Positions 19,040-26,313 of a DNA stretch of 64,000 nt are shown here, one piece after another. Below the pieces are notes generated by a model. That model ran no database searches. It had not been told where the DNA came from and was given only the letters and a program-made list of their open reading frames with translations. The translations under genes were made by a program, and so were the position numbers. The stretch is from Paenalicyclobacillus macrosporangiidus (GTDB taxonomy: Bacteria; Bacillota; Bacilli; Alicyclobacillales; Alicyclobacillaceae): the NCBI RefSeq assembly GCF_900116805.1, contig NZ_FPBV01000006.1, positions 62,001 to 126,000 of the forward strand, written 5' to 3'. Each line of letters starts with the position of its first letter. Within the stretch, counting starts at the first letter, position 1.

Positions 19040-19690
19040 TTACTGCTGCCCCTGCTGCTTCTCCACCAGTTTGCCGATTATCGCCAATTCGGCAGTCTTT
19101 CCGCCGAGCTTATTATCGGCCTGGACCTGACCGACAGGATACCCATATACCGTGACCATATCCCCAACATTGACGTCACCTGTCGATCCGATATTCATAT
19201 AGTCGATGAACGTCATATCTTCCGTGCCAATCACAAGCTCTCCAACTTCACCACCACCAAAAGCCTGCGAAATATCGCTTCCAGGGGCATATTCTTGAGC
19301 GATACCAACTTGCCCGCTTAACTTCACGATCTTTCCATAGTATTTCCATGGAGCCTTCATGACGTCGCCTGGTTTCGCTGCTTGTGCCTGTTTCTTTACA
19401 TCGCTAGCGGAAACATCCTTCAATTTCGAGATCGCTATATCAATATTTCCATTGGTGGCGACATCGATGTCATTGACGTTCCATGTGTTCTGATGCGACG
19501 GTGGTATAGTCTGAGTGACTTCGGCATTAGACTGGGTACTGGTTGGGGCAGTGGAATTTGATTGACTGGTCGACGGCGATGCTTGATTAGATATGGTGGA
19601 CGACGTCGAATTAGACAGATGCTGCGATCCTCCGCACCCAGCTACCATCATCAGCGCTGCCAGCGACATATACACCAAGCGGAGTTTCAT
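19040..19690 (-). CDS. Predicted lipoprotein, OB-fold-like
   Basis: A 216-residue secreted lipoprotein: basic start MKLRLVYMSLAALMMVAGC with lipobox VAGC, then a Ser/Thr/Asn-rich linker of about 50 residues, then a globular domain (KPGDVMKAPWKYYGKIVKL, VNVGDMVTVYGYPVG) of the kind seen in OB-fold tRNA_anti-like lipoproteins. It sits in the lysogeny module directly after the integrase and so is a candidate lysogenic-conversion or superinfection-exclusion protein (inference). Its AT content is higher than the host genes. Confidence 0.7.
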   Translation of the reverse strand: MKLRLVYMSLAALMMVAGCGGSQHLSNSTSSTISNQASPSTSQSNSTAPTSTQSNAEVTQTIPPSHQNTWNVNDIDVATNGNIDIAISKLKDVSASDVKKQAQAAKPGDVMKAPWKYYGKIVKLSGQVGIAQEYAPGSDISQAFGGGEVGELVIGTEDMTFIDYMNIGSTGDVNVGDMVTVYGYPVGQVQADNKLGGKTAELAIIGKLVEKQQGQQ

Positions 19691-19725
19691 AACCCTTGAG
19701 CCCCCTTAATGATTTTCCAATGTGA

Positions 19726-20613
19726 TTATGCCAAGGCATCCCAAAAGTCCACTTCGTGGACGATCAGGATCCTGTGGCCCTGTTTTCTGAGATGCATCGC
19801 TCTTTCTACCTTGCGACCATAGCATGAAAATGCCCAGCATGGGTTGCCCTGGTCTCCGACCACAAGATAGTCTGTGTCAGCCGTGACGCTGTTTGAGAAC
19901 CGGCCTCCATGTTCGATCACTACCTTTTGGATGTCGGCCCGCTTCATCCTGCCGGACTCGCCGGTGAAGCAGAAGACCCGGTCCTGCACCTGAATATCTG
20001 GCGCCAGGGCGCATAGACCGCTAATGTTCATCTGTCTCTTCAGCGCCTCGATTTCACCCTGGTTGAGATTGTATGACGTCCGGAGGTCTATGAACTCGGC
20101 AAAGAAAGCCTTTAGAAGTCGTTCTTCTTGAGGATCAACTTTGCCGTCCCGAAGGACCTGAAACACCAAGGAATAGACTTCATCATATGGAAAGACAGAT
20201 TCCAAGTATGACGATTTGTCGAGCCATTCTTTCAGAAATTTGAGTTCTTGGACGTTGATCGTGCCATCGCTTAAGATACCATGCAAGATCCCATGGAGTA
20301 CTTGGATGTCATGTGTGATGACGTTGAAATATGGGTTGTCGTATAAATACATGTTGCAAAGCCAGCGGATGTCCTCGATCTCTTCTTCGGTCATGATCCC
20401 ATCCGCGATGGAGGCACGGACCAATGGCACAATCTCTTTGAATGGATATTTCGACTGATGTGCACTTTGAAGCAGGCACCAGTTCTGCAGTTCCTCGACT
20501 TCCATCGAATTAATCTGCTCGTCTGCCCGGATGCCGTCGATGATGCCCATCAATGTATGTAACGCCTTTTCAAACTCCGCCTTCCCCATATACTTCCTGT
20601 ACTCCAATTGCAT
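19726..20613 (-). CDS. BRCT-domain protein with helical N-terminal region
   Basis: A 295-residue protein. Residues ~1-210 are helical and acidic, with repeated short units (IDGIRADEQINSMEVEELQN, ADGIMTEEEIEDIRWL, SDGTINVQELKFLKEWL, RDGKVDPQEERLLKAF) that look like TerB/EF-hand-style repeats. The C-terminal ~80 residues form a BRCT domain as in NAD-dependent DNA ligase (VFCFTGESGRMKRADIQ, VTADTDYLVVGD). It is not a ligase. ATG 20613 is chosen with GGGGAGGA upstream. Its place in the lysogeny module suggests a DNA-damage or maintenance role (inference). Confidence 0.75.
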   Translation of the reverse strand: MQLEYRKYMGKAEFEKALHTLMGIIDGIRADEQINSMEVEELQNWCLLQSAHQSKYPFKEIVPLVRASIADGIMTEEEIEDIRWLCNMYLYDNPYFNVITHDIQVLHGILHGILSDGTINVQELKFLKEWLDKSSYLESVFPYDEVYSLVFQVLRDGKVDPQEERLLKAFFAEFIDLRTSYNLNQGEIEALKRQMNISGLCALAPDIQVQDRVFCFTGESGRMKRADIQKVVIEHGGRFSNSVTADTDYLVVGDQGNPCWAFSCYGRKVERAMHLRKQGHRILIVHEVDFWDALA

Positions 20614-20635
20614 GGGCCTGTCCTCCCCGTCATGG

Positions 20636-21064
20636 TCACATATTCCGCATCTGCAAACGGATACTGGCAATTTCAGTTGTTACCCCTAGATGCTCAGCGA
20701 GTTCATGGATTGATCGATACCGTTGTGCCAACGCTTCCTTCAGTGACTCCTCAGAAATGAGGAATCGCGCAGCCCAATTCAACGCGCGCCGTTCGTCGCG
20801 ACTAAGTTCGATACGGTCTCCATAAGAAGCGAATGGTTTCGTGAATTTCGAACGCGGGACAGTGAAGTAATGGCCGAGTTCTTCGGCCAATACGCATCGA
20901 TGAAGGGTTGGATTGAAATCCAATCGGATGTCCAGGAGGATGAATGGCTTGTCTCTGTAATGATCGTAGAAATACAATCCATGCAGCTTGCGTTCGCCAT
21001 AATTCAGATGATCATAATCCAGAAAGATATCTTCTTGCTGTATGACTTCAAGAAGCCTATCCAT
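20636..21064 (-). CDS. ImmA/IrrE-family metallopeptidase
   Basis: A protein of about 142 residues with the zinc-peptidase motif in CVLAEELGHYF; the first His of HExxH is replaced by Glu, a variant common in phage members. ImmA-type proteases cleave the partner XRE repressor after DNA damage and trigger induction. It starts (ATG 21064) overlapping the 3' end of the repressor gene, so the two are translationally coupled. ATG 21079 is an alternative start. Confidence 0.85.
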   Translation of the reverse strand: MDRLLEVIQQEDIFLDYDHLNYGERKLHGLYFYDHYRDKPFILLDIRLDFNPTLHRCVLAEELGHYFTVPRSKFTKPFASYGDRIELSRDERRALNWAARFLISEESLKEALAQRYRSIHELAEHLGVTTEIASIRLQMRNM

Positions 21065-21071
21065 GGAGATC

Positions 21072-21620
21072 TCACCCATTATTCTTCTGTTTTGCGACCA
21101 TCTCATCGTATTTGCGCAATGTGCGACGGATCACATTGTGTATGTGCTCGACAAAACCTGGATCATCAATGCCGTACTCGCTTTCCATGTGGGCGGCGAT
21201 TTCTGTGATTTCTGCGTTCATATCATCAGGATCAAGCCCTGCAGACTCCTCCGTGTGCTTGTCCTCTTTATCGCCTTGAGACTTTAGAAAATCAGCAAAC
21301 TGAGTAACTTGCTGCTGTTTATCGGGAGGCAATTGGCGAATGGTTTCAAGGAGACGGCGTTCCTCGGATGACATCATTTCGACGACGTCCGAGACGGCAG
21401 ACGCGTGCGGGTCATCTGTTCGTCCAAGAAGATAATCCGTTGTACATCCCAGTAACTCAGCTATTTTAATCAGGGTTTCTTCCCGAGGCACCCTCCCCTT
21501 ATTTTCGGACTCATAACCGGCAATCGTCGAGCGCGACACGCCAAGTTTCGCAGCGATGTCGTCCTGTGTCCATCCTCGGCCTTCCCGTAGCAATTTGAAC
21601 CGTTGAGCGAAAGACGTCAA
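21072..21620 (-). CDS. XRE-family phage repressor (CI-like)
   Basis: A 182-residue repressor: an N-terminal HTH (LREGRGWTQDDIAAKLGVSRSTIAGYE) and an acidic C-terminal region without a LexA-type Ser-Lys protease, consistent with cleavage by the adjacent ImmA-like protein. It is divergent from the Cro-like gene at 21771, with GTTCC-N5-GGAAC operators between them. It heads the leftward unit repressor-immA-BRCT. Confidence 0.9.
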   Translation of the reverse strand: MTSFAQRFKLLREGRGWTQDDIAAKLGVSRSTIAGYESENKGRVPREETLIKIAELLGCTTDYLLGRTDDPHASAVSDVVEMMSSEERRLLETIRQLPPDKQQQVTQFADFLKSQGDKEDKHTEESAGLDPDDMNAEITEIAAHMESEYGIDDPGFVEHIHNVIRRTLRKYDEMVAKQKNNG

Positions 21621-21659
21621 GGGTAACCACCTGCCTCGCTATGTATTGTACATGCATAT

Positions 21660-21674
21660 GTTCCGAAAAGAAAC
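21660..21674. promoter_or_regulatory. Operator O1 (imperfect)
   Basis: GTTCC-GAAAA-GAAAC, one mismatch from the palindrome GTTCC-N5-GGAAC seen at three other places; it lies just upstream of the repressor start and near its promoter region. Confidence 0.6.
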
Positions 21675-21697
21675 GTCGCATAAAGGAACAAAACTGC

Positions 21698-21726
21698 TTG
21701 ACAAAGTTCCGACTAGGAACTATGAT
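21698..21726 (+). promoter_or_regulatory. Rightward early promoter overlapping operator O2
   Basis: Consensus TTGACA (21698-21703), 17-base spacer, TATGAT (21721-21726). The perfect operator GTTCC-GACTA-GGAAC fills 21706-21720, exactly between the two boxes, so repressor binding would block RNA polymerase. It drives the Cro-like gene and the early operon. Confidence 0.85.
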
Positions 21727-21740
21727 GTTCTCAGAATCAA

Positions 21741-21755
21741 GTTCCGTTAAGGAAC
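21741..21755. promoter_or_regulatory. Operator O3
   Basis: Perfect palindrome GTTCC-GTTAA-GGAAC between the early promoter and the Cro-like start, centred about 42 bases downstream of the O2 -35 box. Confidence 0.75.
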
Positions 21756-21770
21756 GAAAGGAGGGTTGAG

Positions 21771-21998
21771 ATGAATCCCAATACCCGGTTGGTCGAGCGT
21801 AGAAAGCAACTCAACCTGACGCAAGAGGAACTGGCCAGAAAGGCCAATATCTCTCGTGCGTATCTGGCCAACATTGAAGCCGGGCGAAGAACGTCGACCA
21901 TCCATGTCGCGAAACGCATCGCGGACGCATTGCAGTCGACTGTTGACTATCTTTTTACAGACAGTGTTCCCAAAGGGAACGAGGAACATACGGCCTGA
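21771..21998 (+). CDS. Cro-like XRE regulator, 75 aa
   Basis: A single HTH domain (ERRKQLNLTQEELARKANIS, then RAYLANIEAGRRTS) with no other domain, first gene of the rightward early unit. By position it is the Cro-type antagonist of the repressor. GGAGGG precedes ATG 21771. Its 3' end carries a fourth operator (21966-21980). Confidence 0.88.
   Translation: MNPNTRLVERRKQLNLTQEELARKANISRAYLANIEAGRRTSTIHVAKRIADALQSTVDYLFTDSVPKGNEEHTA
21966..21980. promoter_or_regulatory. Operator O4 inside the Cro-like gene
   Basis: Perfect GTTCC-CAAAG-GGAAC inside the last codons of the Cro-like gene, 225 bases from O3. It may serve DNA looping or act as a roadblock (inference). Confidence 0.6.
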
Positions 21999-22010
21999 GG
22001 AGGTGATATC

Positions 22011-22757
22011 GTGAATCAACTCGTGTTCATCCACCAGGATCGGCCGGTGACCGACAGCCTGACGGTGGCAACGGTGTTCGGAAAAGAGCACCGGCGAGTT
22101 CTGCAAGACATTCGTGAGCTTGGATGCAGCGATGAGTTTCGTGAGCACAATTTCGTGCTCACCTCGTACATCGACCAATGGAACCGTGAGAAGCCGAAGT
22201 ACATCATGACCGAACAAGGTTTTGCACTCCTCGTCATGGGATACACAGGCCCGCGCGCCATGGAGTTCAAGGAACGCTACATCGCCGAGTTCGAGCGGAT
22301 GCGCAAGGAACTCCAGACACGGGACCTGGTGGAACGGTTCAATCTCCCGCGCACCTATCCCGAGGCACTCCGGGCCCTGGCTGCGGCGGCCGAAGAGGCC
22401 GAGCAAATGCGGCAGCAGTTGGAGGAGCAGGCCCCGAAGGTGGCGCTGTACGAAGTGGCTATGCAAGCCACCAACGCCCAGGCGATGAGCGCGATTGCAA
22501 AGTCGCTTGGAATCGGTCGAAACAAACTGTTCGCGTTCCTGCGCGAGCAGAAGGTACTCCGGCACAACAATGAGCCATATCAGGAGTACATCGACCGAGG
22601 CTATTTCAGGGTGCGCCAGTACAGCATCACGCATTTCCATGACGGCATTGAGAACAAGGCACAGACCCTGGTCACGGCCAAAGGGATGGACTTCATCCAT
22701 CGTCTGCTGCGCCAGCACGGGATGATCAAGGACGCTCAGGCGGTGAAGGCTGAATGA
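22011..22757 (+). CDS. Rha/KilAC-type phage antirepressor
   Basis: A 248-residue regulator. The N-terminal Rha domain (TDSLTVATVFGKEHRRVLQD, then YIMTEQGFALLVMGYTG) is joined by a coiled coil to a C-terminal KilAC DNA-binding domain (SAIAKSLGIGRNKLFAFLRE). Such proteins act as antirepressors or lytic regulators. The start is GTG 22011 after GAGGAGGTGATATC. It is the second gene of the early unit. Confidence 0.9.
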   Translation: MNQLVFIHQDRPVTDSLTVATVFGKEHRRVLQDIRELGCSDEFREHNFVLTSYIDQWNREKPKYIMTEQGFALLVMGYTGPRAMEFKERYIAEFERMRKELQTRDLVERFNLPRTYPEALRALAAAAEEAEQMRQQLEEQAPKVALYEVAMQATNAQAMSAIAKSLGIGRNKLFAFLREQKVLRHNNEPYQEYIDRGYFRVRQYSITHFHDGIENKAQTLVTAKGMDFIHRLLRQHGMIKDAQAVKAE

Positions 22758-23002
22758 GTCGCATTAGCGACCTGCAGACAAACGGCCCGTCGGAAACGCT
22801 TGAAAAATACCAGAACGCAGCAAGACGGGTTGTCGAGAGTTTGGCTTGGTTGCGTGCGAATCTGAATGAACGCCAAAACGCAGTCCTAGACGACCTGATG
22901 GAAGCCATCGAGACGTGCACCGACATGGAATGGAACGGAGCACTCGTAACGGGGTTCGACTTGGGTGCAGCTAGCTCACACGATGGTGCACGCCAACCGT
23001 GA
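22754..23002 (+). CDS. Hypothetical early protein, 82 aa
   Basis: Overlaps the antirepressor stop by ATGA, so it is translationally coupled. It is helical (ETLEKYQNAARRVVESLAWL) with an acidic middle (DDLMEAIETCTDMEW). I do not recognise the family. It lies before an HNH gene whose start overlaps its end. Confidence 0.7.
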   Translation: MSRISDLQTNGPSETLEKYQNAARRVVESLAWLRANLNERQNAVLDDLMEAIETCTDMEWNGALVTGFDLGAASSHDGARQP

Positions 23003-23349
23003 AGCGCACACCACTCCAGCGCAAGACGCCGCTCAGACGGCGCAGTACCTTGGCAACTAAATCGCGTAAACCAACGGCCTACACCAAAGACCTGCGCGAG
23101 TACATCCGCGAACGTGACCAGCATATCTGCCAGATCTGCGGTAGGTCCGGAACCCAGATTCATCACGTTGTCCCACGCGGTCGGTTTGTCGCGGCATGGT
23201 ATACGTTCGAGAACGTCCATGACCCGCGGAATCTGATGCTGGTGTGTCACAGGTGCCATCGGCGGATCCATGACGAGCCGGGCATGGTGGAAGAGGTCAT
23301 TCACATGCAGGAACAGCGGTTTGGGCCGTTGAGGAAGACGTTCGGATAG
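22999..23349 (+). CDS. HNH endonuclease-like protein
   Basis: A 116-residue protein with a basic N-terminus (RTPLQRKTPLRRRSTL) and an HNH fold: CQICGRSGTQIHHVVPRGR with the His-His pair, and a second Cys pair in LMLVCHRCHRRIHDEPG. Proteins of this size in early phage regions are nuclease-like; the target is unknown. GTG start overlapping the upstream stop. Confidence 0.85.
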   Translation: MKRTPLQRKTPLRRRSTLATKSRKPTAYTKDLREYIRERDQHICQICGRSGTQIHHVVPRGRFVAAWYTFENVHDPRNLMLVCHRCHRRIHDEPGMVEEVIHMQEQRFGPLRKTFG

Positions 23350-23360
23350 GAGGTGAGAGC

Positions 23361-23534
23361 ATGGATGGGCAAAGGGTAAGAAATCATGCCGTGCTCGCTC
23401 AAGCGGCAATGGAAATCTTAGAGGTACTTTGCAAGCACGGCATCAAACACGGAGAGATCGAAACGGTGTTTACCTATGTTCGTGAAAAGGCATCAGAGCA
23501 ACCTGTGTCTATTGATTCTCATGGCTCTCGATGA
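23361..23534 (+). CDS. Small hypothetical protein, 57 aa
   Basis: ATG 23361 follows TAGGAGGTGAG at ideal spacing. The frame encodes MDGQRVRNHAVLAQAAMEIL and ends DSHGSR; it is a short helical protein. Its 3' end overlaps the convergent YjcQ-like gene by 26 bases. Not recognised. Confidence 0.6.
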   Translation: MDGQRVRNHAVLAQAAMEILEVLCKHGIKHGEIETVFTYVREKASEQPVSIDSHGSR

Positions 23535-23784
23535 AAGCCAACCCTTCGTAGGTGAGCCTCGGCTTATGCACGTTGAATACTAGACCACCGATCGTTTTCG
23601 TGTACATCACTCCGGTGATCAGATTCAAATCAATGAGTCTTTTAAGAGCATCCTGATAGTCATCTGATTCGAGGCCCAACAAACTTTCGAGTTGGTTCAA
23701 ATCTGTATTCCCGTCTCTGATGTTCGTGAGAATCCGACACATTGCATGATCGAATTCCTTGGTGGATTTGAACAAGCGTTTCAC
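23509..23784 (-). CDS. YjcQ-like winged-helix protein
   Basis: A 91-residue protein resembling the YjcQ family found in Firmicute phages and chromosomes: a wHTH-type core (LESLLGLESDDYQDALKRLI) followed by PRLTYEGLAFIESHE, the usual C-terminal strand-helix. It is on the reverse strand within the early region and could be a small regulator. Confidence 0.7.
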   Translation of the reverse strand: MKRLFKSTKEFDHAMCRILTNIRDGNTDLNQLESLLGLESDDYQDALKRLIDLNLITGVMYTKTIGGLVFNVHKPRLTYEGLAFIESHENQ

Positions 23785-23878
23785 GTCCTTTCCGAGTTGT
23801 CGCTTTTACTAACCATCTCCCGCAGGAACTTGTCCAAAAGTTTCCGCTGGGTGGGTAAATGAAAGGCTGGTGGAATGA

Positions 23879-24073
23879 ATGGTTTCAAGGCTTCGTCCGA
23901 CACAACACGACGACCCGAAACTGCATGCCATGGCAACTTCTCAGTTTGCACTGAGCGAGGCAGAATGGGATGCCCTGTTTGCGAATGCTCCGGTGGTGGA
24001 TCTTCGCAAGGAGGGTCCAGTTCCGCAGCGCATCAAACGGTATACCGTTTCCACGGAATCGCAGCAGGGTTGA
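23879..24073 (+). CDS. Possible small protein, 64 aa
   Basis: A frame with natural-looking composition (ATSQFALSEAEWDALFANAP, VPQRIKRYTVSTESQQG) but only a weak ribosome site. It overlaps the 3' end of the opposite-strand gene 24033-24290 by 41 bases. Kept at low confidence. Confidence 0.35.
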   Translation: MVSRLRPTQHDDPKLHAMATSQFALSEAEWDALFANAPVVDLRKEGPVPQRIKRYTVSTESQQG

Positions 24074-24290
24074 CGCGGGACAAAAAGTTAACGATGTCCT
24101 GCCGCCCGTAGTATGTAGGGATGCCTCGCGTGTCCTGAGCCATGAGGATGATTGGTATCGGTCCAAACACTTGCAGTCCGAATTGCTGCATCTGATCGCG
24201 TTCGTGTGGTGAGTTCAAGACGTGCTGTTTTACGACAACGATTGCGAACGTCACTCCTTGTTCGCGGATCAGAGCGCCATCAAATTGCAT
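24033..24290 (-). CDS. Conserved small protein paired with an XRE regulator
   Basis: An 85-residue protein, start ATG 24290 overlapping the upstream stop (TGATG). The sequence FAIVVVKQHVLNSPHERDQM, then IPIILMAQDTRGIPTYYGRQ, then VNPAAIPWKRYTV resembles small conserved Firmicute proteins with an IVxVK strand and a PIVLMAQD segment. Function unknown. The strict coupling to an XRE gene resembles a regulator-effector pair. Confidence 0.7.
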   Translation of the reverse strand: MQFDGALIREQGVTFAIVVVKQHVLNSPHERDQMQQFGLQVFGPIPIILMAQDTRGIPTYYGRQDIVNFLSRVNPAAIPWKRYTV

Positions 24291-24610
24291 CAATCATCAC
24301 CACCTTTCATGGTTTCAAGGAACTTCGCCAGTTGCTCTCTCTGCTGCGGAGTCAGTTCTTTGGCAATCGATATGAGTCTGCGGAGGTCTGGAGGCAATTC
24401 ATCACTCCGGTCCTCCGCGAAGAACTCCGAAAGGGTGATGCCGAGGGCGGAGCAGAGACGGGACAGCACGTCGACGGTTGGGCGCATGTCGCCAGACTCG
24501 ATCTTGTTGATGGCGGATGCCGCAACCCCGGATTCCTTGGACAACCTGTATTGGCTCCAGCCACGAGATTCGCGCAGAGACCGTAACCGGGACTCGACAT
24601 CCAGAGCCAA
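24290..24610 (-). CDS. XRE regulator, second switch
   Basis: A 106-residue protein: HTH (LRESRGWSQYRLSKESGVAA, then SAINKIESGDMRPT) and a C-terminal DLRRLISIAKELTPQQREQL helix typical of phage-type XRE proteins. It starts at TTG 24610 with GGGGGAT upstream. It is divergent from the small XRE gene at 24738, forming a second repressor/Cro-like arrangement 3 kb from the main one. Confidence 0.85.
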   Translation of the reverse strand: MALDVESRLRSLRESRGWSQYRLSKESGVAASAINKIESGDMRPTVDVLSRLCSALGITLSEFFAEDRSDELPPDLRRLISIAKELTPQQREQLAKFLETMKGGDD

Positions 24611-24643
24611 TTGAATCCCCCGTTCGTTATGTCTCTAAAGAGA

Positions 24644-24671
24644 ATTATAACGGACGTACTTTTTGGAGCAA
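24644..24671 (-). promoter_or_regulatory. Promoter for the second XRE regulator
   Basis: On the minus strand TTGCTC (24671-24666), 16-base spacer, TATAAT (24649-24644). The palindrome TCTCT-AA-AGAGA (24632-24643) adjoins the -10 box and is a likely operator. Confidence 0.65.
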
Positions 24672-24687
24672 TAATTTCTGATAGAGG

Positions 24688-24716
24688 TTGACATCCTGAC
24701 TCTAAAGGAACATAAT
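24688..24716 (+). promoter_or_regulatory. Promoter for the small XRE gene
   Basis: TTGACA (24688-24693), 17-base spacer, CATAAT (24711-24716). CTCTAAAG at 24700-24707 in the spacer repeats the half-site of the palindrome at 24632-24643, so both divergent promoters may be bound by the same regulator. Confidence 0.7.
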
Positions 24717-24737
24717 AGAGCCATGGAGGTGATGTTG

Positions 24738-24947
24738 ATGGTGGTCAAGGTTAGAGAGGTGCGCCAGCAACGTGGCATCACGACGTATGAACTGGCTAAG
24801 CGTTCTGGCCTTGCTCAATCGTTCGTATGGAAGCTTGACCACGGCAAAATCAAGAGCCCGAGCATCAACACGCTCACGAAGTTGGCGAAGGCACTCGATT
24901 GTAGCGTGGACGACCTCTACGAGGAGGAAGAGGCCAAGCGGGCCTGA
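24738..24947 (+). CDS. Small XRE regulator, 69 aa
   Basis: A YgzD-type single HTH protein (VREVRQQRGITTYELAKRSG, LAQSFVWKLDHGKI) ending DDLYEEEEAKRA. ATG 24738 is preferred since GGAGGTG (24726-24732) is 5-6 bases upstream. It is the Cro-like partner of the regulator at 24290-24610. Confidence 0.85.
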   Translation: MVVKVREVRQQRGITTYELAKRSGLAQSFVWKLDHGKIKSPSINTLTKLAKALDCSVDDLYEEEEAKRA

Positions 24948-24981
24948 CATCGACACGATGGAGAGTTGGCCGAAGGAGGTG

Positions 24982-25197
24982 ATGTCTTTGGTGATGGCGA
25001 CAGCCGAGCAAGTGACCAACCTGCAACCGCATAGGCTCACCCAGGAGGTGAGCGATATGCAACAGCATTATGTCCCGGCGCTAAAGGACTTTCCGCCGGA
25101 GGTGCAATCTGTTGTGAAGCGTGTCCTAGCTCGGGTGCAACAACGCATGCTCAGTCAACGCGCGGAGATCGACAAGCGGATCTCCACTTCATCGTAG
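24982..25197 (+). CDS. Hypothetical protein with two possible in-frame starts
   Basis: The frame has two well-placed ribosome sites: AAGGAGGTG before ATG/TTG/GTG codons at 24982-24993 (71-residue form) and CAGGAGGTG before ATG 25057 (46-residue form starting MQQHYVPALKDFPPEVQSVV). Both read to 25197 and the shorter form has the best spacing. The C-terminus is helical and basic. Not recognised. The last 43 bases overlap a reverse-strand frame. Confidence 0.5.
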   Translation: MSLVMATAEQVTNLQPHRLTQEVSDMQQHYVPALKDFPPEVQSVVKRVLARVQQRMLSQRAEIDKRISTSS

Positions 25198-25286
25198 TTC
25201 TCACGGAGTTCTTCAGCGAGGTCTATCAAGGCTTCGCAGATGAACTCCAAGATGGCCTGGGCACTCGGTGTCAACGTGGTCTGCAT
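25155..25286 (-). CDS. Possible small antisense protein, 43 aa
   Basis: ATG 25286 has AAGGAGAG at good spacing and opens MQTTLTPSAQAILEFICEAL, continuing as an acidic helix to LSISAR. It runs against the 3' end of the gene at 24982-25197. The composition looks protein-like, but the length makes chance possible. Confidence 0.4.
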   Translation of the reverse strand: MQTTLTPSAQAILEFICEALIDLAEELRENYDEVEIRLSISAR

Positions 25287-25371
25287 GGTGTATCTCTCCT
25301 TCGATGGGGGGGATGTGGGAGGCGCGGCTCGGTACCGCGCCGGATTGAGGATGGACAAGGAGGTGATGAAA

Positions 25372-25638
25372 GTGAAGCGAGGCATGAAGGCTGTCGTTGC
25401 GCGGGCGTTGCGGGGCGCTGCAAACCTCACGCAAGACGAGGAGGCGGCGGCCGTGAACGTCCACCGGACAGTGATCAGTCGGGTTGAGAACGGTGCTCCA
25501 ATGAGTGACGACCTGTTTGATGCAATCATCGGTGCATGCGGAGGCGCGCCATTCATCGACTGGCTGATTGACCTGTTGCAGGCGGCCAAGGAATGGCACC
25601 AAACACGCCGTCGTATTGGGCCGTTGCTCTACGCATAG
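25372..25638 (+). CDS. HTH-domain protein, 88 aa
   Basis: Degenerate XRE-type HTH: LRGAANLTQDEEAAAVNVHR followed by TVISRVENGAPMSD, then a C-terminal hydrophobic helix (FIDWLIDLLQAAKEW). GTG 25372 is preferred because AAGGAGGTG (25357-25365) lies 6 bases upstream. Probably a small early regulator. The 199 bases after it hold only a 20-codon frame (25706-25768). Confidence 0.7.
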   Translation: MKRGMKAVVARALRGAANLTQDEEAAAVNVHRTVISRVENGAPMSDDLFDAIIGACGGAPFIDWLIDLLQAAKEWHQTRRRIGPLLYA

Positions 25639-25837
25639 CGTATCAGGTTTCTGAGAACGTGCCGTGCTGATTACGCACGAAATGTGCGTGTTGAGGGGGT
25701 GGACGATGAAGGGGCGGACAAACGAAGACCCCGTGGATGCGGGAACATCGCACGGGGTAACGGGGTAAGGGTGTTTCGAAGGGACTATCACCGCCAGTCT
25801 ACCGCAATTGAGCGGGGCTGGCAAGGAGGAACGGACC

Positions 25838-26041
25838 ATGCAGGTGATCGAGGTCACGACGGATTTTGCAAGCATCCGCGCGGTGGCGACGGACCGGGAA
25901 CGGCAGAACCGCGAATGGCTCTACCGCCACAGCCTGCACCAACTGATACGGCAGTACCGGCGGGAGTTCGGCGATGAGGCGACGGCAGACCTGCTCCGAG
26001 AGTTGAACGCCTACCACGACCACAAGGTGGTGTCGAGATGA
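25838..26041 (+). CDS. Hypothetical early protein, 67 aa
   Basis: ATG 25838 follows AAGGAGGAACGGACC. The product (IRAVATDRERQNREWLYRHS, YRREFGDEATADLLRELNAY) is a short charged helical protein. It is the first of a coupled set; its stop overlaps the next start (ATGA). Confidence 0.65.
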   Translation: MQVIEVTTDFASIRAVATDRERQNREWLYRHSLHQLIRQYRREFGDEATADLLRELNAYHDHKVVSR

Positions 26042-26313
26042 GCACGGCGCCGGTTATCCAATCCCCGGCCCCGCCGACGGTGGAGTGCTTCATCTGCCAT
26101 CGGCAGCACCCGATTCAGGCGACGGTGCAACTGGCCACGGGCGAGAGGGTCTGCGAGGCGCCTGAGTGTCGGGGGACGGTGGTGCAGTGCGACTATTGCG
26201 AGGAACTTTTCTACGACGAGGACATACACCTAAGCCGAGCAGGAGTGAATCTCTGCGGGACGTGCGCGAGGAAACACGCAGAGGCGTTCGACTGGAGGTG
26301 GATTGAGGCGTGA
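26038..26313 (+). CDS. Zinc-finger protein, 91 aa
   Basis: Three Cys pairs: CFICHRQH near the N-terminus, CEAPEC plus CDYCEELFYDED, and LCGTCARKH, suggesting two zinc knuckles. Start overlaps the upstream stop and the end overlaps the next start, so it is in a tightly coupled early operon. Role unknown. Confidence 0.7.
   Translation: MSTAPVIQSPAPPTVECFICHRQHPIQATVQLATGERVCEAPECRGTVVQCDYCEELFYDEDIHLSRAGVNLCGTCARKHAEAFDWRWIEA

Noticed and set aside
18316-19321. Forward-strand frames over the recombinase and lipoprotein genes
   Set aside because: They are antisense shadows of clearly conserved reverse-strand genes.
25706-25768. 20-codon frame with GGGGGTGG upstream
   Set aside because: Too short and compositionally uninformative to call.
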